A stretch of 13,695 bases of DNA. Origin: Ruminococcus sp. Lineage in GTDB: Bacteria; Bacillota; Clostridia; Oscillospirales; Ruminococcaceae. The stretch lies in the NCBI GenBank assembly GCA_017544125.1, contig JAFYET010000379.1:1-13695 (forward strand). The letters are read 5' to 3'. A program made the translations under genes and the position numbers. Positions 6,811 to 12,873 of this stretch are shown here, piece by piece; the first letter of the stretch is position 1; each line of letters begins with the position of its first letter. The notes below the pieces were generated by a model. It was not told the origin of the DNA and ran no database searches. It saw nothing but the letters and a program-made list of their open reading frames with translations.

Positions 6811-7506
6811 TCAGCAAAGCGCCGCTATATCCTCTATCTCCTTGACCTCTCCGAGGGGGAGGGTATCATCGAGGGGCAGGCTGCCTATCATTGTCCGTTT
6901 AAGATAGATGACCCTGTTGTCAAGGGCTTCAAACATACGCTTTATCTGGTGGAACTTGCCCTCGTGCAGCACCACCTCGCATTCATTGTCATTATCAAGA
7001 AAGACTATCTCGGCGGGCAGGCATTTTTCGCCGCCGTCAATGGTCATGCCGTTTTCAAAGGCATCCTTGTAGCGTGGCTCACAGGGCTTTTCAAGGCGCA
7101 CGAAATAGCGCTTTGGCACATGAGAAACGGGCGAGAGCATACGGTGTGCGAGCTGCCCGTCATCAGTGAGCAGCACAAAGCCCTCGGTGTCCTTATCGAG
7201 CCGCCCTGCGGGGAACAGCCCGGGTCGCCTGTACTCTTCGGGGATAATGTCTATGACCGTAGGGCAAGCCCCCTCTTTGGTGGAGCAGACAACGCCCTGC
7301 GGCTTATTGAGCATAAGGTACAAAAACTGTCTGTATGCTATCTCCTCGCCGTTAACTGTGACACGGGCGGTGTTTTCATCTATATGCACATTGCTTTTCT
7401 TGACCGTCTGCCCGTCTACGGTGACAAGACCCTTTTTGACCAGCGCCTTTACATCGTTTCGTGACAGGTCGGTGCGCTGGGAGGATATGAATTTATCAAG
7501 GCGCAT
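6811..7506 (-). CDS. rsuA: RsuA/RluB/E/F-family rRNA pseudouridine synthase
   Basis: Isomerises a uridine in ribosomal RNA to pseudouridine. The 231-residue protein has an N-terminal S4 RNA-binding domain (MRLDKFI at the start, about 1-47) followed by the synthase domain. LNKPQGVV (66-73) and GRLDKDTEG (101-109), whose Asp104 is the expected catalytic residue, mark the RsuA family. LHEGKFHQIKRM near the C-terminus is the usual late motif. The size fits RsuA (16S rRNA U516), though the target nucleotide cannot be proved from sequence. The ATG at 7506 has AAGGAG 8 nt upstream and a consensus promoter. It is monocistronic and divergent from the zinc-ribbon gene. Confidence 0.92.
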   Translation of the reverse strand: MRLDKFISSQRTDLSRNDVKALVKKGLVTVDGQTVKKSNVHIDENTARVTVNGEEIAYRQFLYLMLNKPQGVVCSTKEGACPTVIDIIPEEYRRPGLFPAGRLDKDTEGFVLLTDDGQLAHRMLSPVSHVPKRYFVRLEKPCEPRYKDAFENGMTIDGGEKCLPAEIVFLDNDNECEVVLHEGKFHQIKRMFEALDNRVIYLKRTMIGSLPLDDTLPLGEVKEIEDIAALC

Positions 7507-7559
7507 TGCTGCGGCTCCTTTCCCCTTTAATATAGTATAGGTGTTTGCTGATACAAAAT

Positions 7560-7588
7560 ATTATAGCCTGTTTTGGGGAAAATGTCAA
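7560..7588 (-). promoter_or_regulatory. Promoter of the rsuA-type gene
   Basis: On the minus strand TTGACA (7588-7583), exactly 17 bp, TATAAT (7565-7560): a perfect vegetative promoter. The leader is about 45 nt. Confidence 0.88.
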
Positions 7589-7598
7589 ATGGGAGCTC

Positions 7599-7630
7599 CT
7601 CTGTCACTCGCAGAGCGGCGGCGGTGGGGG
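7599..7630. repeat. CACTCGCAGAG repeat, second copy
   Basis: The 26-mer starting CACTCGCAGAG at 7605-7630 matches 6782-6807 at 22 of 26 positions in the same orientation. The copies flank the pseudouridine synthase gene and its promoter. Here CTCTG/CAGAG (7599-7615) can form a small hairpin. Confidence 0.55.
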
Positions 7631-7657
7631 CATATCAAAAATAATCTCACAAATACA

Positions 7658-7687
7658 TTGACAAAGTGCAAATAAATATGGTATAAT
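7658..7687 (+). promoter_or_regulatory. Promoter of the zinc-ribbon membrane protein gene
   Basis: TTGACA (7658-7663), an 18-bp spacer and TATAAT (7682-7687). Both boxes are perfect. The start codon is about 30 bp downstream. Confidence 0.85.
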
Positions 7688-7716
7688 GCTATAAATCATA
7701 GCGGGAGGGATATAAT

Positions 7717-8430
7717 ATGAAATGTATGTATTGTGGGCAGGATAACCCGGACGGGGCGGTATTTTGTGTATGCGGCAGACCGCTGACGCTGGGCGGGGGT
7801 TACGGCAATCCGTTCCCGGTGCAGACACCTGACATGGTGCCCCACCGCAAGGCTGTGCCGAAGCTGCCTCTCATACTGCTTATACTGGCGGTGCTGGGCG
7901 TATGCGGCTTTATAGGGTATCATCTTTATCTTGAAAAGTCAATGACCGATGAGAGCAAGTGGAAGACCATAGACGGCAAAGGCTATTCGATAACCGTTCC
8001 GATAGCGCTCAAAGAGGGCAAGATGCTCACTGTCAATGACAGCGACGGCGAGCTGCTCGGCTTCTACACATCGGAAGAGGCAGGCTTTGACGTACACAGA
8101 TACAATTACACCGACGTGGAAAAGAAAATGTACGGCGGGCTTGATGCACAGGCATATCTTGATGCTTTTATGGCAAACGGCAGAAGAAAGATCTCGATAA
8201 ACGGTCAGGAGCTCAAATACCAGGTGCGTGAGGGCGAGGATTACTTCTACGCAGGCTGCAACAGGCACTGCATAAACCATATAGGCAAGACAGATGAGGT
8301 TTACTACATAGATGCGGTGTTCCCGACAAAGAACGGCTTTTATGTGGTAGATGTTTACTGCGCCGAGGACGAAAAGGACAAATACGAGGCAGTTCTCCTC
8401 AAATGGCTTGATTCATTTGAGCCGGCATGA
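7717..8430 (+). CDS. Zinc-ribbon single-pass membrane protein of unknown function
   Basis: 237 residues. The N-terminus resembles a zinc-ribbon domain, with Cys3-x-x-Cys6 and Cys17-x-Cys19-Gly. The usual second knuckle is CxxC, so one residue appears to be missing. After a Gly/Pro-rich linker there is one membrane helix (about 50-70), then an extracytoplasmic domain of about 165 residues with no motif I recognise. Topology is probably ribbon inside, C-terminal domain outside. GGGAGGG precedes the ATG at 7717, and promoter and terminator make it a single-gene unit. Similar ribbon-plus-helix proteins are common in Firmicutes and mostly uncharacterised; I assign no function. Confidence 0.82.
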   Translation: MKCMYCGQDNPDGAVFCVCGRPLTLGGGYGNPFPVQTPDMVPHRKAVPKLPLILLILAVLGVCGFIGYHLYLEKSMTDESKWKTIDGKGYSITVPIALKEGKMLTVNDSDGELLGFYTSEEAGFDVHRYNYTDVEKKMYGGLDAQAYLDAFMANGRRKISINGQELKYQVREGEDYFYAGCNRHCINHIGKTDEVYYIDAVFPTKNGFYVVDVYCAEDEKDKYEAVLLKWLDSFEPA

Positions 8431-8445
8431 TAGAAGATAACACAA

Positions 8446-8483
8446 ACAGAGGTATCGCAGGTGCGGTACCTCTGTTGTTTATT
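8446..8483 (+). terminator. Terminator of the zinc-ribbon gene
   Basis: ACAGAGGTATCGC (8446-8458) pairs with GCGGTACCTCTGT (8463-8475) through 13 positions with one T-G wobble and a 4-nt loop. TGTTGTTTATT follows. It may also act weakly for the convergent DUF4830 gene. Confidence 0.75.
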
Positions 8484-8487
8484 GGAA

Positions 8488-8580
8488 AAGGTCGGTGGGC
8501 TTTCCGGCCACCCCCAAGCCCCCTTCGGTAATACTATTCTCAAACGGTTTTTAATACATTATTCTTCATTATTCATTGAG
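8488..8580. repeat. Composite intergenic repeat: GC-rich palindrome plus CATTATT heptamers
   Basis: The GC-rich part has GGTGG (8494-8498) facing CCACC (8508-8512). The AT-rich part carries CATTATT at 8557-8563 and 8567-8573, the reverse complement of the AATAATG units at 12713-12733. It ends next to the 3' end of the DUF4830 gene. Confidence 0.4.
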
Positions 8581-8582
8581 CG

Positions 8583-9047
8583 TCAGCTGCTGCGTTTCAG
8601 CCCCTGCATGAAGCCGTCGAGCCGCCTGCTGCATACGTCGCCGCCTATAAGCACGTTGTCGCAGATGTAAAGGCTTATGTATACGTCCTCGCTGTCTTCA
8701 AAGCCGGGGTAGTTGTGTACTCGGTAGGAATATATCTCGCAGGTTTTGCCCTTGTATTTTTCAAGGTCGAAGCCCTGCTCCTTTTGCAGCTCGTTGTATT
8801 TTTTGTAGACATCGTTCCACTTTTCGGGGATAAGCACCACCTTGCACTCGTCGTATTCCTTGTCAGCCTGCCAGCCCATTTCGCTGATAAACGCCTGCCT
8901 GTCGCTTTCGGTCTTTAGCCTATAGATATCTGCCCTGCCAGATGCCGCACGGGCTATGAACACGGCAGTTATAACGAGCAGCGAGAGCATGACAACAAGC
9001 ACCGCCGTGCCGGCTTTCTTTTTGATCCTGAACGTCTTGATAAACAT
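8583..9047 (-). CDS. DUF4830 family single-pass membrane protein
   Basis: 154 residues with a basic N-terminus (FRIKKK), one hydrophobic helix (about 12-34) and a small soluble domain, probably outside the membrane. The soluble part matches DUF4830 as I remember it: IPEKWNDVYKKYNELQKEQG (73-92), FDLEKYKG (93-100) and IGGDVCSRRLDGFMQGL (134-150) near the C-terminus. No enzymatic motif is visible and the role is unknown. AGAGGTG lies about 5 nt before the ATG at 9047. The gene is divergent from the penicillin-binding protein gene. Confidence 0.82.
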   Translation of the reverse strand: MFIKTFRIKKKAGTAVLVVMLSLLVITAVFIARAASGRADIYRLKTESDRQAFISEMGWQADKEYDECKVVLIPEKWNDVYKKYNELQKEQGFDLEKYKGKTCEIYSYRVHNYPGFEDSEDVYISLYICDNVLIGGDVCSRRLDGFMQGLKRSS

Positions 9048-9076
9048 AATAGCACCTCTTTCGATGTAGTTTGTAC

Positions 9077-9107
9077 ATTATATGCGCCTGTCCGATAGAA
9101 AATGTAA
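9077..9107 (-). promoter_or_regulatory. Putative promoter of the DUF4830 gene
   Basis: On the minus strand a perfect TATAAT (9082-9077) with TTACAT (9107-9102) at a long 19-bp spacing. The -10 box is convincing and the -35 box weak. Confidence 0.4.
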
Positions 9108-9194
9108 GGATAAATCCGGGAAAGACGGGAAAAATAAATGCATAATTCATTATTAAGGAGTATTGTATTGTGCTTCACAAAACTTGCCCTTGCG

Positions 9195-9306
9195 GCGGAC
9201 GGATTTTCAATTGATAATTACCGCCGTAAGGCGGTGTCCGAATGGACATAATGCGCCGCAGGCGCACATTCATTATGCATTATGAATTATGAATTATGCA
9301 TTATAG
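9195..9306. repeat. Composite intergenic repeat: three palindromes plus ATTATGN heptamer array
   Basis: Three perfect hairpins lie nearly end to end: ACCGCC/GGCGGT (9220-9235), TGTCC/GGACA (9235-9248) and TGCGCC/GGCGCA (9252-9266), with 3-4 nt loops. Five heptamers follow in register at 9272, 9279, 9286, 9293 and 9300 (ATTATGC, ATTATGA, ATTATGA, ATTATGC, ATTATAG). The array runs right up to the ribosome binding site of the penicillin-binding protein gene. Confidence 0.6.
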
Positions 9307-9313
9307 AGAGGGG
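9307..9313 (+). promoter_or_regulatory. Ribosome binding site fixing the PBP start at GTG 9321
   Basis: AGAGGGG lies 7 nt before GTG 9321, which is in frame. The ATG at 9319 is out of frame, and the in-frame ATG at 9282 falls inside the heptamer array with no ribosome binding site. Confidence 0.7.
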
Positions 9314-9320
9314 TGTTCAT

Positions 9321-11090
9321 GTGTCTTGTACACGGGCAAGGACGTTGGCGTTCATAGCGGGGGCGATGATGGCGGCTATGCCGTTTGTGGGGCTGTATAC
9401 GGCGGCATCGGCTGAGCTTGATGAGGGGAATATGGTAACGCTCAGCACGCCGCTCACGGCTAAGGCGGGGGCGCTGCTTGACAGAAAGGGCAGGGTGCTG
9501 TCATCTGACAGCGAAAAATACTCGGTATGCCTTGTGCCGCAGCTTTTTTACAGCAATGAGGCGGTGAATGAGGCGATATATGCGCTTGTCAAATGCGATA
9601 AGGCGCTCAAAAAGCGCTTTGCCCTGCCCGTGTCGGCAAAGGGCGTGCAGACGGGCAGCGCCAAGCAGACTGCACTTCTGCGCACCGTCACGGGGCTTGA
9701 AAACGGCAGCCCCGGGGAGCTTCTTGAAAAGCTATACGGCGTGTTTGGCATAAAGAAAGGCGATGACAACGCCTACACCGCTGCTTGTATAAGATATGCA
9801 GCGCTTATAAGCGGTGAGGATATGCTCACTTTAAGCGACAGCCCCTCGAAAAAGCTGCTTGACACAGCGCAGAGCATAGCGGAAGACGAGCCCTTTGTCA
9901 GGGTGGAAAAGCGCTATGAGAGAGAGTATACGCTCACAAACGGCACGCCCGCAGCGCCGCACCTTATCACCGAATGTGAGGGGCAGCTTGACATAAAGGG
10001 CAGCGGCGGGCATGAAAAGCTCACATACAGGCTTTATAACGGCGGCTATGCCCTCAAAGAGCGCTCGGGGCTTGACGCTGAGAACGGGCGTGATATCCGC
10101 CTGAGCATTGACCTGGATATGCAGCTTGAAGCGCAGGGGCTTTTGCATGACAAGATATCGCAGGGCAAGTGCGATGCAGGGGCGGTGTGCGTTGTCAGCT
10201 GCAAGACGGGCGGCATACTTGCGGCTGCATCTGCGCCGGGGTTTGACCCGAACAGGCTTAGTGATGATTACAGCAAGCTGTCGGCAGATGACAGCGCACC
10301 GCTATTTGACCGCACGCTGAAAGGGCTATACCGCCCCGGCTCTGCCATGAAGACGATAACCGCCCTTGCTGCCCTTGACACAAAGGCGATAGACGGCAGC
10401 ACCTACCTATGGTGCGGCAGGTGGTACCCGCTGGGGGACACGGTGTTTTCATGCCTTTACTATCACGGCTATGAGAGCGTACAGACGGCGCTGAGAGACT
10501 CGTGCAATGTGTTTTTCTACAAATGCTCGCAGCTGTTAGGCGTTGACACGCTGAGCGGTTATCAGCGGAAAATGGGGCTTGGCAAGAGTGTTGACATTCC
10601 CCTTGACAATGCAGCGGGCAGAGTAGTTACCAAAGAAAGCGTCGAGGAGCTTGGGATAAGCTGGAGCGAGGGGCTTTTGCTGCAATCGGCGATAGGGCAG
10701 TCAGAAACGGCGGCAACACCCCTGCAAATGGCGCAGTGGGCGCAGATAATAGCAAACGGCGGCAGCCTTAAGCCCCTTACCCTCACCGACAATGAAACAA
10801 AGGACGCTGTACGGATAATAAAAAACGACAGCGCATTCTCGCTGATAAGAGAGGGCATGGAAATGGCGGCGGGGAACATCTGGGGCGAATACTCGCTCTC
10901 ATCGCTGCCACGCAAGGCGGCTATAAAGACAGGCACACCCGAGGCAGGGCAGGGCTACAACAGCACGGTGATAGGCTTCTACCCCGCAGACAAGCCCGAG
11001 ATAGCCTTTGCTGTGGTGCTTGAAAACAGCGAAAGCGCATACGAAGTGGTAAGACCGCTGATAGAGGAGTGGGAGCAGATAAATAACTGA
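9321..11090 (+). CDS. Class B penicillin-binding protein (peptidoglycan D,D-transpeptidase)
   Basis: 589-residue enzyme that cross-links peptidoglycan stem peptides on the outer membrane face. A short N-terminal tail and a hydrophobic anchor (about 6-30) hold it in the membrane. LLDRKGRVL shortly after the anchor is typical of the class B N-terminal module. All three transpeptidase motifs are present: SAMK (Ser341 nucleophile, Lys344), SCN (394-396) and KTGT (536-539). PGSAMK replaces the more common PGSTMK/PGSTFK. There is no C-terminal PASTA domain, and it is shorter than many clostridial PBP2 proteins. The GTG start at 9321 is set by AGAGGGG. Being upstream of minD and mgsA, it occupies the position of the elongasome PBP2 in clostridial mre-min loci, but whether it is PBP2-like or FtsI-like is unsettled. 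Confidence 0.9.
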   Translation: MSCTRARTLAFIAGAMMAAMPFVGLYTAASAELDEGNMVTLSTPLTAKAGALLDRKGRVLSSDSEKYSVCLVPQLFYSNEAVNEAIYALVKCDKALKKRFALPVSAKGVQTGSAKQTALLRTVTGLENGSPGELLEKLYGVFGIKKGDDNAYTAACIRYAALISGEDMLTLSDSPSKKLLDTAQSIAEDEPFVRVEKRYEREYTLTNGTPAAPHLITECEGQLDIKGSGGHEKLTYRLYNGGYALKERSGLDAENGRDIRLSIDLDMQLEAQGLLHDKISQGKCDAGAVCVVSCKTGGILAAASAPGFDPNRLSDDYSKLSADDSAPLFDRTLKGLYRPGSAMKTITALAALDTKAIDGSTYLWCGRWYPLGDTVFSCLYYHGYESVQTALRDSCNVFFYKCSQLLGVDTLSGYQRKMGLGKSVDIPLDNAAGRVVTKESVEELGISWSEGLLLQSAIGQSETAATPLQMAQWAQIIANGGSLKPLTLTDNETKDAVRIIKNDSAFSLIREGMEMAAGNIWGEYSLSSLPRKAAIKTGTPEAGQGYNSTVIGFYPADKPEIAFAVVLENSESAYEVVRPLIEEWEQINN

Positions 11091-11114
11091 GCTGTCGGGC
11101 GGGGCGGTCTTACC
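11048..11114. repeat. 11-bp perfect inverted repeat spanning the PBP stop codon
   Basis: GGTAAGACCGC (11048-11058) and GCGGTCTTACC (11104-11114) are perfect complements separated by 45 nt. The left arm is coding and the right arm lies after the stop. No T-run follows, so it is not a classical terminator, though it could protect the message 3' end. Confidence 0.45.
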
Positions 11115-11300
11115 TCTAATTGGGGCTAAAATATTAACAAAAGCGAAATTCGGCGTATATAACATAAAATGATGTTTTCTTCTGTATGTTCTGCTATATG
11201 TTAATAATATAGTCATAAATACAAATTGTGCAATTTATACAAGAAAAGATTGTTATTTCAATGCAATGCTACGAAATTGTTTTTTTGGCTTTTTTTTGCT
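11115..11300. other. AT-rich non-coding gap between PBP and minD
   Basis: No gene is supported. It holds a short perfect inverted repeat AAATTG/CAATTT (11223-11236), repeated ATGTT motifs (11172-11201) and long T-rich tracts (11279-11298) just upstream of the minD promoter, which could act as an UP-like element. No clear terminator for the PBP gene is visible. Confidence 0.45.
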
Positions 11301-11328
11301 TTGACTTTTTATAGAAATGTGGTAAAAT
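11301..11328 (+). promoter_or_regulatory. minD-mgsA promoter
   Basis: TTGACT (11301-11306), a 16-bp spacer and TAAAAT (11323-11328), preceded by T-rich tracts. Initiation near 11335 gives a leader of about 119 nt. Confidence 0.6.
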
Positions 11329-11365
11329 AGAATAGTAATCTAAACTTATTATCATCTCCCCTTGT

Positions 11366-11442
11366 GCCCTTGCGGGTGTCGGGCAGGCAGCTATCCTTTT
11401 GTCTGCTGCGGTAAAGGGCTGATGGTCTCATATCGAAAGGAG
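11366..11442 (+). promoter_or_regulatory. Structured leader of minD, possible Shine-Dalgarno-sequestering pseudoknot
   Basis: An outer stem GCCCTT (11366-11371)/AAGGGC (11414-11419) encloses GCAGGCAG (11383-11390)/CTGCTGC (11403-11409), one bulged G. The inner loop contains TCCTTTT (11394-11400), complementary to GAAAGGA (11435-11441) in the Shine-Dalgarno region, with one G-T pair. This could hide the ribosome binding site. It matches no riboswitch class I know; the pairing is inferred by eye. Confidence 0.35.
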
Positions 11443-11453
11443 AACACAAGTCT

Positions 11454-12200
11454 ATGGGAAATAAATCCACGATCATTGCAGTTACCTCGGGTAAGGGCGG
11501 CACAGGCAAATCATCTATCAGCGCCTGCCTGGGCTATGCGCTTGCAAAGCAGGGCAACAGAACTCTTATCATCGAGCTCGACTTCGGTTTAAGATGTATG
11601 GATATCATGCTCGGTATGCAGGGCAACATACCCTATGACCTGGGCGATGTTATAGAAGGCACCTGCGATGTATACAAGGCTACAACAACTGTCAAGCTCG
11701 CATCGAACCTGAGCGTTCTTTGCGCACCCTCTGACCCGTTTGTTCAGCTCAAGGCTGAGGATATCGAGAAGATAACCACTGAAATGAGAAAGTATTTTGA
11801 ATACATAATCATTGACACCTCGGCAGGTATCAACGGCTCTGTATTTGATATAGTTACAAATTCCGACCTTATACTCATCGTTACGACACCCGACCCCGTA
11901 TGTGTACGTGACGCTCAGATGATGAGTGACGAGTTCTACAAGAGGGGCAACCAGAAGCAGAGGCTGCTTATCAACAAGGCAAGCAAGAGGATATTCGAGT
12001 TTGACAATATGGACGACCTCGATGCCATCATCGACACAGTAGGCGTTCAGCTGCTCGGCGTTATTCCTGAGGACAGTGCTATTCCGATAGCAACGGGCAA
12101 GGGCGCACCGCTCTCATCAAGCTCGATGGGCTTCATCGCATTCTCTGCTATATCAAGGAGAATAAAGGGCGAGCACATTCCGCTTTCGATAAAGGCGTAA
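11454..12200 (+). CDS. minD: MinD-type septum-site ATPase lacking the usual C-terminal membrane helix
   Basis: 248-residue P-loop ATPase of the MinD/ParA superfamily. MinD binds the membrane as an ATP dimer and recruits the division inhibitor MinC. Deviant Walker A GKGGTGKSS (13-21) has signature Lys14 and Lys19. ELDFGLRCMDIMLG (41-54) matches the MinD D-x-GLRNLD motif region, IIIDTSAG (118-125) is Walker B-like, and LGVIPED (201-207) with ATGKGAPL (213-220) is typical of MinD. The protein ends at GEHIPLSIKA, where MinD normally continues with an amphipathic membrane-targeting helix. AAGGAG (11437-11442) precedes the ATG by 11 nt. mgsA follows after 36 bp. No minC or minE is adjacent. The superfamily is certain; orthology to MinD is likely. 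Confidence 0.87.
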   Translation: MGNKSTIIAVTSGKGGTGKSSISACLGYALAKQGNRTLIIELDFGLRCMDIMLGMQGNIPYDLGDVIEGTCDVYKATTTVKLASNLSVLCAPSDPFVQLKAEDIEKITTEMRKYFEYIIIDTSAGINGSVFDIVTNSDLILIVTTPDPVCVRDAQMMSDEFYKRGNQKQRLLINKASKRIFEFDNMDDLDAIIDTVGVQLLGVIPEDSAIPIATGKGAPLSSSSMGFIAFSAISRRIKGEHIPLSIKA

Positions 12201-12236
12201 CACAACTACAATCCATAACTACTGGGGGGAATACAG

Positions 12237-12641
12237 ATGAACATTGCTTTGATAGCTCACGACTCCAAAAAGGAACTGATGGTGCAGTTCTGCATTGCCT
12301 ACTGCGGCGTGCTCAGCAGGCACAATCTTTGCGCAACAGGCTCTACGGGCAAGCTCGTAGGCGAGGCGACAGGGCTTAAGATACAGCGCTATTTAAGCGG
12401 CTCACAGGGCGGCGATCAGCAGATAGCTTCAAGGATATCCTGCAACGAGATCGACCTTCTGCTCTTTTTCAGAGACCCTATCTCAGCCGGCATACACGAA
12501 CCTAACGACATGAATCTTTTAAGACTCTGCGATGTTCACAACATTCCCGTTGCTACGAATATCGCAACAGCTGAGGCACTTATACACGCCCTCGAGCGTG
12601 GCGACCTTGACTGGAGAGACATCGTTAATCCTACAAGATAA
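12237..12641 (+). CDS. mgsA: Methylglyoxal synthase
   Basis: Converts dihydroxyacetone phosphate to methylglyoxal and phosphate, a cytoplasmic bypass of lower glycolysis that relieves sugar-phosphate stress. The 134-residue length fits the family. Motifs: IAHDSKK (6-12), ATGSTG (33-38; many homologues have ATGTTG) for phosphate binding, [11 protein letters not shown] (54-64) whose Asp60 corresponds to catalytic Asp71 of E. coli, FFRDP (77-81), HEPND (87-91) and [10 protein letters not shown] (104-113). At the position of E. coli Asp101, ungapped alignment gives Asn90 with Asp91 next to it. The ATG at 12237 has a GGGGGG ribosome binding site 7 nt upstream. It is the second gene of the minD operon, ending at the 12653 terminator. 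Association with min genes is known in clostridia. Confidence 0.93.
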   Translation: MNIALIAHDSKKELMVQFCIAYCGVLSRHNLCATGSTGKLVGEATGLKIQRYLSGSQGGDQQIASRISCNEIDLLLFFRDPISAGIHEPNDMNLLRLCDVHNIPVATNIATAEALIHALERGDLDWRDIVNPTR

Positions 12642-12652
12642 TGCTATAGTAC

Positions 12653-12682
12653 ATACCCTCCGTAAAGCGGAGGGTATTTTTT
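12653..12682 (+). terminator. Terminator of the minD-mgsA operon
   Basis: ATACCCTCCG (12653-12662) and CGGAGGGTAT (12668-12677) form a perfect 10-bp stem with a 5-nt loop, followed by a T-run to 12682. Confidence 0.92.
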
Positions 12683-12693
12683 GCTTTGCAAGC

Positions 12694-12800
12694 AAATGAA
12701 TAAATAATAAAGAATAATGAATAATGAATAATGAATAAATGAGGTATCGCCCTGCGGGCGATGATATGCCCATTAGGGCGGGGGCGGGCTTGCGCCCGGG
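12694..12800. repeat. Composite intergenic repeat: AATAATG heptamers plus GC-rich palindromes
   Basis: AATAATG occurs at 12713, 12720 and 12727 in register, followed by AATAAATG. Next come ATCGCCC/GGGCGAT (12746-12762), GCCC/GGGC (12768-12779) and CGGGC/GCCCG (12785-12798), all with 3-4 nt loops. Minus-strand translation of the heptamers gives the low-complexity FIIHYSL pattern, which is not a gene. Confidence 0.6.
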
Positions 12801-12809
12801 TCACTTTTG

Positions 12810-12838
12810 TTGACAAAAGGCGTAAATTGGCGTATAAT
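12810..12838 (+). promoter_or_regulatory. Promoter of the acidic-tail protein/thrB operon
   Basis: TTGACA (12810-12815), exactly 17 bp, TATAAT (12833-12838): a perfect consensus promoter 35 bp before the start codon. Confidence 0.9.
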
Positions 12839-12860
12839 AGAAGTTAACAGTTGACCGATA

Positions 12861-12866
12861 AAGGAG
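12861..12866 (+). promoter_or_regulatory. Ribosome binding site deciding start at 12874
   Basis: AAGGAG is 7 nt from ATG 12874 but only 1 nt from the in-frame ATG at 12868, which is too close for initiation. The downstream ATG is therefore preferred. Confidence 0.8.
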
Positions 12867-12873
12867 AATGACC

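Noticed and set aside
6655..7464. 269-codon open frame antisense to the pseudouridine synthase gene
   Set aside because: The opposite strand encodes a clear RsuA-family protein with a perfect promoter. This frame starts inside a repeat without a ribosome binding site.
8461..8670. Plus-strand 69-codon frame after the zinc-ribbon gene
   Set aside because: It begins inside the terminator stem and overlaps the DUF4830 gene antisense; no ribosome binding site.
9155..9214. Mini-ORF GTG 9170 (14 codons, CPCGG motif) behind AAGGAG
   Set aside because: The ribosome-binding-like site may be chance in repeat-rich DNA. The ORF is too short to support without conservation, and it runs into the palindrome cluster.
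9720..10936. Several 60-120 codon frames on either strand within the PBP gene
   Set aside because: They are shadows of a GC-rich coding frame. The PBP frame carries all three transpeptidase motifs in order.
12519..12816. Minus-strand open frames encoding FIIHYSL-type repeats
   Set aside because: They are translations of the AATAATG heptamer array and palindromes, a familiar artefact, with no initiation signals.
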